A stretch of DNA of 64,000 nt from the NCBI GenBank assembly GCA_036924085.1, contig JAVGWX010000007.1, forward strand, positions 38,376,643 to 38,440,642, written 5' to 3'. The notes under the pieces are model-generated. The model was not told where the DNA came from, did not search any database, and saw only the letters and a list, made by a program, of their open reading frames with translations. Every line of letters begins with the position of its first letter. Within the stretch, counting starts at the first letter, position 1. The position numbers and the translations under genes are program-made. The DNA is from Ariolimax columbianus. Lineage: Eukaryota; Mollusca; Gastropoda; Stylommatophora; Arionidae. Below, one piece after another: positions 32,823-43,919 of the stretch.

Positions 32823-33239
32823 GGTCCGAGACCTGATTTTCATGACTATTCTTGTTTAACAGAACTTTGCTTTTTTAAATTGTGGTGCGTCCTTGACGTC
32901 AAAGCGACCCTAATGCTGGGAAATGCGGTAAAACAAACAATCTTTGGACGGACAGGAAATCCATAACATAATTAGTTGTGGTATTCTTGCGTACATACTA
33001 TTACTGGTAAAGACTAATTCTGATATAAAATACATAGTCTTCTGGTAACCTGATAGTTAGCTAGCTTTCCTTCCACTTATGCCGGTAAGCGGCGTGTGGA
33101 GCTTAAGTCGTGTGTCCTGCGCCAAGTGTGTTGCGTTGGTCAATGTGAACCCGTGTCGTTGCAAAATCTCTAATGTCATCTATCGACTAGCATCACGGCC
33201 GCCCCTTTGCCCTGTAGCCAAATCTACCAGCGTTGTAAG
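32823..33239. other. unassigned; may include the 3' end of the inverted LINE
   Basis: gtcgtgtgtcctgcgccaag, tgtgttgcgttggtcaatgt (33105-33145) mirrors cgcacttggcgcaggataga near 22450, so the inverted LINE probably extends to about 33100. Confidence 0.45.
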
Positions 33240-33990
33240 CCACAAATGGAAGCTGATGAGGGTGCATTCTCATGGGATGACCAAACCAACGTATTTTGTG
33301 CCTGGATATGCATTAAGCACATGACTTCGTGCCGACCATACTGCAAATGCCGTTTATTTCTTTCCTGGTGACACCGATGACTTCATCAAACACCTCATTT
33401 CACACGTCGAAATTCTGCTCTCACGGGCCCTGGACAGGGGCCATATTTGGCACTGGTAACACAAAGTCGGGATAAATATAATGTTTATCGGCTGTTGCTT
33501 TGCTGCCAAACTAATGTTAGGAGTGCCTCAGTAATGGTGGCAGCTGATAGGTCACAGCCGATGTTTTCTGACACATAGTCTCGAATTCCCTGTCGAGCCC
33601 TGTTTTACCGTCTGTCGAAAAAACACTGCCCAAACACTTGAACTTATGAGCCTGTTAAAGAGCAATATCATTCACACTTATGCTGAGTGGCCCAGATGTT
33701 TTACTGATCATCATAGTTTCTGTTTTTTTCTCGATAATTCGCATGTTGTATTTAGCACAGGTAGTCGCAAGCGTGTTCCAAGTGATTTTGTAGATTTCCA
33801 TCCTCGTACAGCAGACACTGACCATATGCAAAGGGCGCAATTTGTGTGTCGAGTTCGGTTCTACTTCATGTGTCTCAATTTGACAACCTGATAACCCCAC
33901 TGGTACATATATATGCGCGTTCAAATGAAACCGGACCGAAGTGCACCAAGTGAACATACGTACGATGCGCATGGTGACGTCACTTCTAAT
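33100..33990 (-). pseudogene. LINE reverse transcriptase C-terminal part, inverted relative of the 21.9-kb copy
   Basis: The minus strand reads IIEKKTETMMISKTSGPLS, ISVNDIAL, then in shifted frames the KFKCLGSVFS-, TYQLPPLLRHS- and GPCPGP-type blocks also seen at 21.88-22.4 kb, and a GHPMRMHPHQLPF-like block near 33250. It lies 11 kb from the plus-strand copy. Confidence 0.8.
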
Positions 33991-34310
33991 GTAAACAGCA
34001 CATCCAACCGTCAAGTTTGCAAAATTTCATTATCCTCATACTCACAGTTTTCTCAGCAGACAGTTGAAAACATGGCGAGTGTGTTACGGAATCCGTCCAG
34101 AGTTGATCCGCGAGCGGTGATTCGGTTTCTAACAGCTTTAGGATGTCGACCAGTTGACATTCATTGCAGAATGCAGGCAGTGTATGGTGACAAATATGTG
34201 TCGAAGACAACAGTGAAGAACTGGACAATGTTTAAAAAAGCAGGTGAGTTAACGCAACAATATGCGCCTGATCTGGTCTGGATCGTTAACTCACGCCCTT
34301 GTATTTGCAA
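33908..34310 (+). mobile_element. mariner derivative M4 (5' half with internal palindrome)
   Basis: It begins with the family end gcgttcaaatgaaaccggac. ASVLRNPSRVDPRAVIRFLT, ALGCRPVDIHCRMQAVYGDK and VSKTTVKNWTMFKKAGELT (34072-34250) are the mariner DNA-binding region, and this stretch is open from 33913. Then gtgagttaacg (34244-34254) is mirrored by cgttaactcac (34284-34294), and the sequence between reads as the reverse of the next mariner segment. No right end was found. Confidence 0.8.
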
Positions 34311-34544
34311 GGCCCTTGTACCTCGAGACGTGGCCATACCGAGTCAGCTTTCTACTTTTGATCGTCTTCTAAAACATCTCATCTCCATGGCCTGGATTAT
34401 TCTCTGGACGTCTACTCTAATGGTCCATCACATGATATATAGGTTGACATTTTTTTCCCGTAGATGGAGGGGCGATCACACCAAGAAAAAAAGCCCGTGT
34501 TTACCAAACTGGACACGACTGGACCCGGTGCGTTTGGATTGTGA

Positions 34545-34800
34545 AGCGCGGCCTCACTCTGCTCGCGTATTGTGTGTTAGTGTTTTTTTTAGATGCGGGG
34601 TGTCCCCTTTGCCTAGTTTCCTAATGATGTGTGCGTTGTTCTGTATTTCGCGCCTTCCAGCCCAGCGCATCCGACATCAGCACTCATTTTTTAAATGGGT
34701 TTACTTCTCTTAGGAGTACGACCTTACCAGGTCATGAATCTGAACGCATGCACGTTGGGGTTGTTAGCCGTGCCACTTAAACAATTCGCGGCGCCCACTA
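34545..34800 (-). mobile_element. tRNA-headed SINE, copy T3
   Basis: The minus strand has a head with agtggcacggctaacaaccc and gcgttcagattcatgacct (decayed B box), aagtaaacccatttaaaaaa, then the core gagtgctgatgtcggatgcg, ctgggctggaaggcgcgaaa. It is the same family as T1. Confidence 0.7.
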
Positions 34801-35277
34801 CCGTACATGCTCTGGGAAATCGCTGAGCCAGCCATTAAGAATGCATACCTTCAAACATTCACAAGGAAACACAAACAAAAAATGTGATAGTCTCACAGGA
34901 CAGGACAAATCGATCGCGCCCACGTAAACAAATCCTTTTTCAGCTTCCCTTTCTATTTTCTTTTTTCTTTTTTTTTTTTTTTTTTTGCTCATGAATTGGG
35001 AACAAACTATTCAGATTAATAGTTTTTTCCCCCCATTTTTTTCTCTCCCTTAAACAGCGGAAGTCGTGGCCAGGAAAAGAATCAACTGATTTCCGGGAGA
35101 TGAAATATTGTGAAAATTGTGCGCTAAAAGCACTCGACAAGAAGAGAATGTTCAAGATGTATTTTTGTATTTCACTTTCGATATTCTGAAACGTCGATTT
35201 TTTGGGGGAGATAACAACAAAGAGTGATGGTTGCTGGATTCAGATACACAGAATGGTTGGCTGATGAAATATTGGTG
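34801..35277. other. unassigned spacer with poly(T)
   Basis: T run at 34965-34986. Nothing else recognised. Confidence 0.4.
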
Positions 35278-35937
35278 ACACGTGTCGGGAGCAGTGTTGA
35301 AATATGAGTGGGATCAAGATGTTGCAAGCGATCAGCGACCCATAGCTGATTGCTAGTGTCAAGGTCAGCCAACCAGAGCTGCAAAGACCCATCTATACCT
35401 CCACGCGGTGATCCTGGATAACAGGCTGCAACAGAGCAGACTGGCTAAGGAGAAGAGATCGAAGAGGAAAGGCTTACCCGGTACTTACAAATGCCTGCTG
35501 AAGTCGGGTGTGTTAGACCGAAAGGTGCAAATATCGCAGTCCAGCTGTAAATACGATACAACGCATTCCGCTCTTGGACTACATTCAGTTGCTTGCAAAG
35601 CCCTTTTCAATGTGTGGTAGCGGGTGATTGAGAACAAACGAAGAAGAAGAAGAAGATAAAAATATCAGTGGGAGGGTATGTGACAGGGTTTCTGTTGAAA
35701 TATGAGTGACAGGTTGTGTGACAGGGTCAGTATTTAAATATGAGTGACAGGTTGTGTGACAGGGTCAATATTTAAATATGAGTGACAGGTTGTGTGGCAG
35801 GGTTTGTGTTGAAATATGAGTGACAGGTTGTGTGACAGGGTCAGTGTTAAAATATGAGTGACAGGTTGTGTGACAGGGTCAGTGTTAAAATATGAGTGAC
35901 AGGTTGTGTGACAGGGTCAGTGTTGAAATATGAGTAT
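35278..35937 (+). repeat. 38-bp minisatellite, about 8 units, split by SINE copy 8
   Basis: The unit contains atatgagtgacaggttgtgt, gacagggtcagtgttgaa. One partial unit (35278-35310) lies left of the SINE and about seven (35661-35937) lie right of it, so the array existed before the SINE arrived. Confidence 0.9.
35311..35660 (+). mobile_element. SINE family A, copy 8, inserted in the 38-bp minisatellite
   Basis: Target duplications are aatatgagtg (35301-35310) and aatatcagtg (35661-35670), one mismatch. Full-length, with the gcaaagcccttttcaatgtg hairpin variant and a GAA tail. Confidence 0.9.
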
Positions 35938-36009
35938 GTCTTGATCAATGTATTGACCCTGACGCGACGTCTTGGTCAAGATGTTCTGTCTGACTAGACT
36001 AGCTTCTCA

Positions 36010-36034
36010 GTTCCCCAGTGGTAGTAATAGTGGC

Positions 36035-36086
<52 letters not shown>

Positions 36087-36291
36087 ACTATAGTAGAGAA
36101 TCGATCAGGGATTGTAGGAATAGTAGTAGTAGTGGTAGTAGTACAAGCAGCAGCATCAGTAGTTGTAGTAGTGGTGGCAGCAACATCAGCATTAGAGTAG
36201 TAGTAGCAGCAGCAGTAGTAGTGGTAGTGACTGTAGTAGAGAATAGATAAGGGACTGTAGTAATAGTAGTAGTAGTGGTGATAGCAGCAGC

Positions 36292-36329
<38 letters not shown>

Positions 36330-36489
36330 CAGCAGTAGGGGTAGCAGCAGCAGTAGTAGTAGTAACTGTAGTAGAGAATAGATAGGGGATTGTAGTAGTA
36401 GTGGTGGTAGTAGTAGAAGCAGCAACATCAGTAGTTGTAGTAGTGGTAGCAGCAGTAGTAGTAGTGGCTGTAGTATAGAATATATAGTA

Positions 36490-36527
<38 letters not shown>

Positions 36528-36755
36528 TGTAGCAGCAGTAGTAGTGGTGACTGTAGTAGAGAATAGATAGGAGATTGTAGTAATAGTAGTAGTAGTGGTG
36601 GTAGCAGCAGCAGTAGTAGTAGTAGCAGCAGTAGTGGTGGCAGCAGTAGTAGTAGTAGTAGTAGTCGTCATAGCAGCAGTAGTAGTAGTGACTGTAGTAG
36701 AGAATAGATAGGAGATTGTAGTAATAGTAGTAGTAGTGGTGGTAGCAGCAGCAGC

Positions 36756-36790
<35 letters not shown>

Positions 36791-36832
36791 CAGTAGTGGT
36801 AGCAGCAGCAGTAGTAGTAGTGGCAGCAGCAA

Positions 36833-36877
<45 letters not shown>

Positions 36878-36920
36878 CATCAGTAGTAGTAGTAGTAGTA
36901 GTAGTAGTAATAGTAGCATC

Positions 36921-36953
<33 letters not shown>

Positions 36954-36956
36954 CGC
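36010..36956 (+). repeat. AGT trinucleotide array with embedded higher-order units
   Basis: About 950 bp of AGT/AGC/GGT triplets. A non-triplet cassette (gactgtagtagagaatagat, aggggattgtagtaa) recurs near 36230, 36366, 36549 and 36690, spaced 135-185 bp, showing that larger blocks have duplicated. Long threonine, leucine or valine frames (up to 258 codons) are compositional. Confidence 0.95.
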
Positions 36957-37839
36957 CATTGTTGTCAATTCTAGAGTCTCACGAAGTTCGTGATCTGTTC
37001 TATTTCCACACCCCCGAATTTCAATCTTTGTTGACTATGTTTTGTCCCTGGTCATTATCTTTGTTTTGTTTATCTTGACAAAGAATTTTATGTTTTTACA
37101 ACTATTGGTTTTTTAATTGAAGTTTCCTGTTTTTTTAAACATCAAATTGCTAAAGAAACATTGCACCAGCTCACAAAGTAGTGGCGCTGTACTCCGACTG
37201 GAGGGGGGAGGGGGAGAAGAAGGGTCCACAGAAGAACATTAATTTGACTGCTGAAAGTTAATTATACGTTGCTCTGAATTTTGTAGACGATTTATCTTTT
37301 CAATCATGCTGTTCTAAACCCTGGATTATCCACATGCAGAATCTGAAATAAATATGTACAGCGGCGCATGAAGGGGAATTCAATGGTGAGCTGAGCCCTT
37401 TCATGTTGCACGTTCTGTTTATAGGCCGCTTGTAACACATGTATAAACATTAGGCTCTCCTTCATGAACACACATTCGCGCTCACCTGTGCTCGCATACG
37501 TTACTCAGGCACTTGCTTAGCATCCCACTCCCACCGTACCTTTTAATACCATTGTTTCCCAAACGTTCTCTGGGCTGAACTTAAGAAATGAGTATTTGCT
37601 CACTGTGGATCACTTTATTTTTCTTCGTCTTTTCGCTGTTCCTGCTTTGTCTTTCAGTGTCAGGTTATACAAATCTGTGGAGCGAGTCCGACTGTGTGAT
37701 TCGTGTACAGTGGCATTTACCGCCTCTGATATCTCTGTAATCAACCTTTTTCGTGGTCGGCCATCGGTCGTGAATGCGTTGTATCTAAATAGCATTGCGT
37801 GTTTTTGTTTTGTTTTGGTTTTGTTTTGGGTTTTTTTGT
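36957..37839. other. unassigned, 0.9 kb
   Basis: No recognised coding or repeat. G-rich at 37200-37225. Confidence 0.4.
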
Positions 37840-37857
37840 GGGGGGGGGGGGGGGGGG
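37840..37857 (+). repeat. poly(G) run of 18
   Basis: Pure G, preceded by a TTTTG-rich stretch. Confidence 0.95.
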
Positions 37858-38149
37858 TGTTGCTGTGTGGTGGTAGTCTTGTTTCGTGGCCATACCATTT
37901 TAGTTGTATTTTGATGTAGTCTAATCCTGGCAACCGACTGTGCACCTGCCAAGAGACTAATACCCACCAATGCACTCTCAAATGAAATAATAAAACCAAT
38001 GCCAGCATGCTCCATCCGCTGCCTCTGAAAAGGAAGACCCTTTCCCGATCGTATACGGAATGTACCCAACATAAAAGGCAAAAGGTCACAAACAGAAAAA
38101 CAGAAAGAACACATAGTTACAAACTACATCAACCAAAAATGTCCACCAA

Positions 38150-38430
38150 CAGCCTGGACATGCCTATACGGATGGCTGAGCCAAATATGCCATTGACACG
38201 ATTGAACGACTGTTCCAGTACTTAAAAAAAAGCATAGTCCAGAGGATACCAGCCCACTTCAACATTGTAGGCAACGACGAGGCGGATAGACTCGCCAGAG
38301 AAGGGGGAATGTTACAGAAATCTCACACAATGAGACAAAAGCAGCCATCAGGGCAACGTAAAGTGGGTGCAAAATGGAAAAAATATCACATATTGCAGTC
38401 CTGCCGACTGTATACCGATAAAAGAAGTAG
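38150..38430 (+). pseudogene. RNase H LINE fragment
   Basis: YTDG, stop, AKYAIDTIERLFQY and KKSIVQRIPAHFNIVGNDEA then DRLAREGGM (38166-38313) give the first catalytic Asp (YTDG) and the C-terminal N-D-E-A-D motif. The segment with the catalytic Glu is deleted. A shifted-frame tail continues to about 38430. Confidence 0.8.
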
Positions 38431-39099
38431 CATTTCACCAGAGCCAGCGTCCTTCCACGAGAAGCTATACGAAAGTGCACGGAGTCTCAAGCGGACTGCT
38501 GCCTTCGTTAGAGTCATTGAAGTCGAGGCAAGCGGCCTTTATTCCTCAGTCTTATAAATCTTCAATAACCAAAGGAAAGGAGATAGGCTCCTCTGTGTTA
38601 AAATATGAATTGTTCTAATTTGTATTGTTCTAATTTGTATTGTTCTATCGCAGCCATTGTTCGTGATCTCAGCTTTTGTGAGTTGATTTGGGGGTGTATG
38701 TTGGACAAAGAAGGAAGAAGGGGAAAAGGGAGGGGTGGGGGAAGAGGTGAGAAGTACAGATTTATGTTGTTCGATCCTTTACATTTCGACATAATTTATT
38801 AGATTTGTGTCTTAAGACACTAATGAATTAGGCTGAAATGTAAATTAGACCAGACAGAATGTAAAGGGTTAAAACAGTTATCACTTAGGCTTGACTGTAA
38901 AGGGTTAAAACATATCTCACCAGTTAGGTTGGACTGTAAAGGGTTAACGGTCTAACTTTCCATTGGCGAGGACACACCCTCTTTCATTCTAAGACATTGT
39001 CTTTTAGGTTCTACCAGAACGCCACAGGTTTAACAAATTGTTTAGTAGATGAAGGTAAGAACTTGTTCGGAGACTTATACCTGTCTTGCCTTGTCATAT
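38431..39099. other. unassigned, with small local duplications
   Basis: ttctaatttgtattg is repeated at 38611-38645, and tgtaaagggttaa recurs three times at 38862-38948 with a period near 40-50 bp. Confidence 0.5.
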
Positions 39100-39440
39100 C
39101 CACTTGTGCCGTTAGGCGGCGTGGGGAGCCGTAGTTTTCTGTCCAGGGCCAGACGCGTCGCTGAAGTAGTCGTCCTCCCATGACGATTTATAATACCCGC
39201 AACATTTCCAATCCGTCTAGTTATCGGTCTGTCGCGGTTGCGAATACCCGATCGTCGTGCGCTATAGGTCAGGCCGCATTCTCATTAGGTGGTCGAACCA
39301 CTTGACCCTCGCCTCGTCAATATAGTCAGTGCAGGGTCCTTGCTCCACTATTCTTCTCACATCTTCATTGCGCATTCTGTCGCTCCTTGTTACGTTGAAG
39401 GTTTTTTCCGAAGGCATCTCATCTCACATGTCTTGGTGTG
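39100..39440 (-). pseudogene. LINE C-terminal fragment
   Basis: The minus strand reads EMRCLRKKPST then, in a shifted frame, DRMRNEDVRRIVEQGPCTDY followed by IDEARVKWFDHLMRM, a recognisable LINE C-terminal block (E-M-R-C-L-R, R-x-K-W-F-x-H-x-x-R-M). Confidence 0.75.
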
Positions 39441-39874
39441 ACGGACACGAATTGGCTTTTGTGAAAACTGTGGTCGTTGCCTGGTGTTCGCGCTGAAGGT
39501 GCCACGCTCATGTGTTTTTTGCACGTGTGGTATCCAGTTGCTAACGGACAAAGAAAGGCCACATTGCTTGGAAGACAACGGCTCACTGGGTAAGTGAGGG
39601 AAGCGGGGCTCATAATTGGGGCTTCAAGTGCACTCATCTTCTTCCCCCCCCCCCCCCCCGGTCTCGGGAACGATTGGCAAATTATAATGGGCGAGATGCA
39701 CGATGGCATAGTGGCGGCCAGGGTGCCCGGGGAAGCGATAGATATAATAATAGATCGTCCTTGTTGAGACAATGGAATAGCAAATGTGAGTAATGTTTAG
39801 GAGAGGTAGTCAGGGGGGAGGCACCATATATTGGAGAAGCTTGGGGGGGGGCGGAGAAAGGGTGATTTTCTGCA
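39441..39874. other. unassigned, with C run
   Basis: Poly(C) of 16 at 39644-39659 and G-rich sequence near 39843-39860. Confidence 0.5.
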
Positions 39875-40880
39875 GCAACTGAGGTGGCATTCGATGTAGT
39901 GGGTGGGATGGGGCGTATTTTGATGTAGTGGTTAGGGTTGGGGGGGGGGGGTGTGGCAGCATTTGATGTAGTAGTTGTCGGTGCAGAATTTGATGTAGTA
40001 GTTGTGAGGGGGGAATTTGATGTAGTAGTTGTGAGGGGGGAATTTGATGTAGTAGTTGTGAGGGGGGAATTTGATGTAGCAGTTGTGAGGGCGGAATTTG
40101 ATGTAGTAGTTGTGAGGGCGGAATTTGATGTAGTAGTTGTGAGGACGGAATTTGATGTAGTAGTTGGGGGCGTCGTTTGATGTTGTGGTTAGGGAGTGTG
40201 GCGGCATTTGATGTAGTAGTAGTTGTGGGGGGGGCGACATTAGATGGAGTATTTGGTTGGGCGACAACATTTAATGACATAGTTGGGTGGGCGACATCAT
40301 TTGATGGAGTAGTTGGGTGGGCGACATCATTTGATGGAGTAGTTGGGTTGGCAACATCATTTGATGGAGTAGTTGGGTGGGCGACATTTGATGTAGTAGT
40401 TCGGGGCGACATTTGATGTAGTAGTTGGGTAGGTGACTTTTGATGTAGTAGTTGGGTGGGTGACTTTTGATGTAGTAGTTGGGTGGGTGACTTTTGATGT
40501 AGTAGTTGGGTGGCGGTATTTGATGTAGTACTTCGGAGTTACATTTGATGTAGTAGTTGGGTGGCGGTATTTGATGTAGTAGTTGGGTGGGCGGCATTTG
40601 ATGGAGTATTTGGGTGGGCGGCATTTGATGGAGTAGTTGGGTAGGCGGCATTTGATGGAGTAGTTGGGTGGGCGGCATTTGATGTAGTAGTTGGGGGGGG
40701 GGGCATTTGATGGAGTAGTTGGGGGGGTGACATTTGATGTAGTAGTTGGGGGGGGTGACATTTGATGTAGTAGTTGGGGGCGGCATTTGATGTAGTAGTT
40801 GGAGGGAGGCGACATTTGACGTAATATTTGGTGGGCGGTATTTGATGTAGTTGGGAGAGGTGTGTGGCACTTAATGCAGT
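39875..40880 (+). repeat. 27-30-bp variable minisatellite, about 35 units
   Basis: The common piece is atttgatgtagtagttg, followed by a G-rich spacer of 6-13 bp that varies in length and sequence (tgaggggggga, ggtgggcgac, ggggg). Subtypes cluster: 27-bp units at 39985-40160, 30-bp units at 40230-40420 and 40560-40700. Frames of up to 200 codons arise by repetition. Confidence 0.95.
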
Positions 40881-41099
40881 AGCTGGTGACAAACGACCAC
40901 TACATCTAATTTTGTTTTGAGTAGCCAGTGGTACGTCATCGTCAGTCCTATTTAGTTGGGTAGTCTGTCTATCCAACCAACCCTTGCAGAATCTTCTGTC
41001 TCTTTCACTTCTGAAGAGGATTCACAATCAGCGTTGCTCAACGCCAAGCGTTCTGCATTCTACCATTTACAATTGTCCTATAGTTGGACTACTCGACAC

Positions 41100-41350
41100 T
41101 TGATGGGGCTCAGTGTTAAGGTGTCCGCCTCGAGTGCCGGAGGTTCCTGGTTCGAATCACGGTGCGACCGGGATTTTCTTCACTCGGTTCGCCCAGTAAA
41201 AATTCCCCTCATCGCAGAGCAGTGAGATCGGACTCCCGTTTCAGTGTCGAGCACGTTAAAAACTCCTGGGCAGAAATCGAAAAGAGTAGGCTTAACAGCC
41301 GCTGTCCGCGGGCCAACTTCAAAATTTAAGATAAAAATCTACCCAAATTA
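41100..41350 (+). mobile_element. tRNA-headed SINE, copy T4
   Basis: gatggggctcagtgttaagg (A box), 35 bp later cctggttcgaatcac (B box), then gtgcgaccgggattttcttc, a body of about 170 bp (gcacgttaaaaactcctggg, gctgtccgcgggccaactt) ending near the C run at 41356. Its body differs from T1-T3. Confidence 0.8.
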
Positions 41351-41355
41351 TTTAT

Positions 41356-41375
41356 CCCCCCCCCCCCCCCCCCCC
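41356..41375 (+). repeat. poly(C) run of 20
   Basis: Pure C after ttat. Confidence 0.95.
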
Positions 41376-41544
41376 GGCCTAGTAAGCCGCAGGAAGTTTA
41401 AAATATCTACTACGGTTAGGTTATAGCCTTCGGCTACCTGGCACCAGACATTAACATGCCTGTTTGAATACCAGGATTCCAAACCAGTGATTGGCGCGAT
41501 AGTTAAACTACCTGCATGTCGCTTATGCCGTGAGTGCCAGATTA

Positions 41545-42950
41545 GAGATACACCGCACAGAACTGAATCGCATTGTGGATTCATACCTGGAAGATCAACG
41601 ACATACTCTAGGAAAGGTCAAACGAGCAGAATCAGTCCCTTTATCTCCCCTTCATTGGCCTCACAAAGGCATTTGATTTGGTTAGCTGGGATGGTCTATT
41701 CAAAATCCTCACCAAAATAGGCGGAACTGCTACGACTAATAATATCGTTACATGAGGTCATGAAAGGAACAGACCAATTTGATGGTAGCATGCCACAACT
41801 TATCGGTATTCACAGAGGTGTTAAGCAATGTTTTGTTCTGGCCCTGATACTCTTCCAAATCTTCTTTGCTCTGATATTGAAGAATGCAACGGCTGGTCGG
41901 CTGTTTAACCTTGCAAGACTCAGTGTCAAAACGAAGATCAGTAGCATACGAGACTTGCTTTTCGCTGATGATGCTGCAATTGTCACCCACAGTCAGCCCC
42001 AGGTGTGCAAAGATTTTCATCTCACAATACGTCTCAACAAAACAAATGTTTTGGGACAGGAAGTAGATGCCACGCCAACTCTTAACATTGATAATTATGA
42101 CCTGGCGCATGTGCACCAATTCACGTAAACCGCATACGACAAGGTCTCTATAGACCCAGAAATAGCCAGTCGTATTAGCAAAGCTGCTGCTACATTTGCT
42201 CGCCTCACAACGTGTGTTTTGGAAAACCAGAATTCACAATTCAAACCAAAGCCAGGGATCAAGATGTTGAGCAGCGCATGAGCTGCAGTGGTCAGCGACC
42301 CATAGCTGACTGCTAGCGTCAGGGCCAGCGAACCAGAGCTGCCAAGACCCTTCTACACCTCCACGCGGTGATCCTGGATAACAGGCTGCATCAGGGCAGA
42401 CTGGTTAAGGAGAAGGGATCGAAGAGAGAATGCTAACCCGGTACTCAAAAAATGCTTGCTGAAGTCGGATGTGTTGGACCGAAAGGTGGAAATATCGCAG
42501 CCAAGCTGTAAACTACGACACAACGCATTCCGTTCTCTGGACTACATTCTACTACTTAAGCCCTTTCATGGTTTGGTAGCTGGAGATTGAGAACGAACGA
42601 AGAAGAAGAAGAAACCAAGGCCAGGATTTACACTGCATGTGTCGTCAGTACACTCCTATATGGTAGCGAAACTTGAGCAACCTATGTGCCAAACAAGTGC
42701 ACCTTTCACCTACAGCTAAATATTTACGCTAACGATGGCGATGGAGTACGGCGACAGCAATCTGGTATCCTCGATGTAAAAAAGAGACAGCGGGGAAGAC
42801 CTTCAATGCGTTGGTCATACTCTCTTACTGTCCTCAATAACATTCGATACACGTCTGGAGGATGTCTTACAATGCACTGGATTTCCGTGGCCCAAGACAG
42901 GGTCCGCTGGAGACGAAGTTTGAACCAGCAGCTACGCTGAGGAACGGGTC
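41545..42950 (+). pseudogene. LINE reverse transcriptase relic spanning palm to C-terminus
   Basis: In order: HCGFIPGRSTT (41572-41605), in another frame FIDLTKAFDLVSWDGLF (catalytic motif A), GVKQCFVLALILFQIFF (motif B), IRDLLFADDAAIVTHS (41948-41995, catalytic LFADD), TIRLNKTNVLGQEV, then after SINE copy 9 RIYTACVVSTLLYGSET, stop, and GRPSMRWSYSL with QDRVRWRRSLNQQLR. Catalytic residues are present but frameshifts and stops disable it. The endonuclease is absent. Confidence 0.9.
42257..42611 (+). mobile_element. SINE family A, copy 9, inserted in the LINE
   Basis: 14-bp target duplications aaaccaaagccagg (42243-42256) and aaaccaaggccagg (42612-42625). Length 355 bp, so this copy best defines the unit: 5' gatcaagatgttgagcagcg, core ttgctgaagtcggatgtgtt, hairpin region cttaagccctttcatggttt, end gagaacgaacg plus GAA tail. 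Confidence 0.95.
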
Positions 42951-42969
42951 ATCAATATCAAAAAGACTA

Positions 42970-43123
42970 CTATTGCAGTCAAGCTGTAAACTAGCGACAC
43001 AACGTATTTCGTTCTCCGGACTACATCCTGCTACTTGCAAAGCCCTTTTCAGGGCTTGATAGTAGGATATTGAGAACGAACAAACGAACGAAGAAGAAGA
43101 CGAAGAAGAAGAAGAAGAAGAAG
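42970..43123 (+). mobile_element. SINE family A, copy 10 (3' half), best hairpin
   Basis: Starts in the core (tattgcagtcaagctgtaaa), then the perfect hairpin AGCCCT-TTTC-AGGGCT at 43041-43056, preceded by gcaa as in histone stem-loops, then cttgatagtaggatattgag and a long GAA-type tail (43090-43123). Confidence 0.9.
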
Positions 43124-43218
43124 GAGAGATTCCTCTTTGCTCTATTGTGCGGAATCATAGACGGTGAATAATCCGCTTGTAGGTCAAGGTTAAGCCTTTG
43201 TGGGTGGGGTGTATAGAC

Positions 43219-43530
43219 GAATGAGCAGCATCTCATGGAAGGAAGCGCGAACAAATGAAGAGATTGGGAATGGGAAGAGAAAGACTGAAGGAGATTTACA
43301 AAATTACACAAATAAAACAAGTTGGACATATAAATAGACACGACACATTACTGTAACCAAGACTGGGGGGAAAGGTGGACCGTTGGCGGGCATCAAGAGG
43401 ACGACAGGGTTAGGGTGGGAAGACCACATCAAGAGATGGACTAACAACAGTCTGTTGGAGTGTACCATCAAGGCGAGAGACGGAGAATGTTGGAGGCCCA
43501 TTGCATGAAGTGGAGATAGCACTTAACATC
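43219..43530 (+). pseudogene. LINE C-terminus with a near-identical copy at 46.08 kb
   Basis: RLGMGRERLKEIYKITQIKQ and VGHINRHDTLL (43258-43345), then shifted GRQG-WEDHIKRW-like and REMLEAHC-like pieces match the LINE C-terminal order (G-H-I-x-R-H, G-R-Q-x-x-x-W). The first 140 bp recur nearly unchanged at 46077-46217. Confidence 0.8.
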
Positions 43531-43569
43531 ATCATCATCATTAGTATGGTCAAGGACTGGATATAACGT

Positions 43570-43850
43570 AAACGTCACAAGTCAAGTGGTTTGGCCTATA
43601 GTTAGAATGCATTATGATCAGTCTGCACCAAGAGCATATCATATGCAGGTCTCCGGTGCACGAGCAAGGGGCAGACCTCGACGTCGGTGGGTCGAGGGTG
43701 TCTCTGACACTCTCAAGAAGTTACACCTAACGACAGCAAAAGCCTCACACTTAGCGATAATAAGAAATTTACGCATCCCGCCTCCCTGCGACGCCGTATA
43801 TGGCAAGGGCAGTAGGACAGACGAAGAAGGCAGAGAACTTACCAGCTAAC
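43570..43850 (+). pseudogene. LINE C-terminus, 87 codons open
   Basis: KWFGPIVRMHYDQSAPRAYH, then ARARGRPRRRWVEGVSDTLK and KLHLTTAKASHLAIIRN: the block F-G-x-x-V-R-M ... G-R-P-x-x-R-W-x-D. Open frame 43586-43849. It belongs to a different LINE type from 43.2 kb, which it abuts. Confidence 0.8.
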
Positions 43851-43919
43851 AAAGCGGATATAATCAAGGTCAGCTGGGTTATGTTTCTAAGAATCGACTT
43901 CGCTGCACTTCGGACATGC

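Noticed and set aside
36018..36993. Poly-valine, poly-threonine or poly-leucine proteins
   Set aside because: Direct products of AGT triplets read in different frames.
39810..40976. Overlapping 112-200-codon frames on the minus strand
   Set aside because: All derive from the 27-30-bp repeat. None has a unique domain.
41545..42950. Intact LINE open reading frame
   Set aside because: The catalytic LFADD block is present, but the frame is broken several times and there is no endonuclease.
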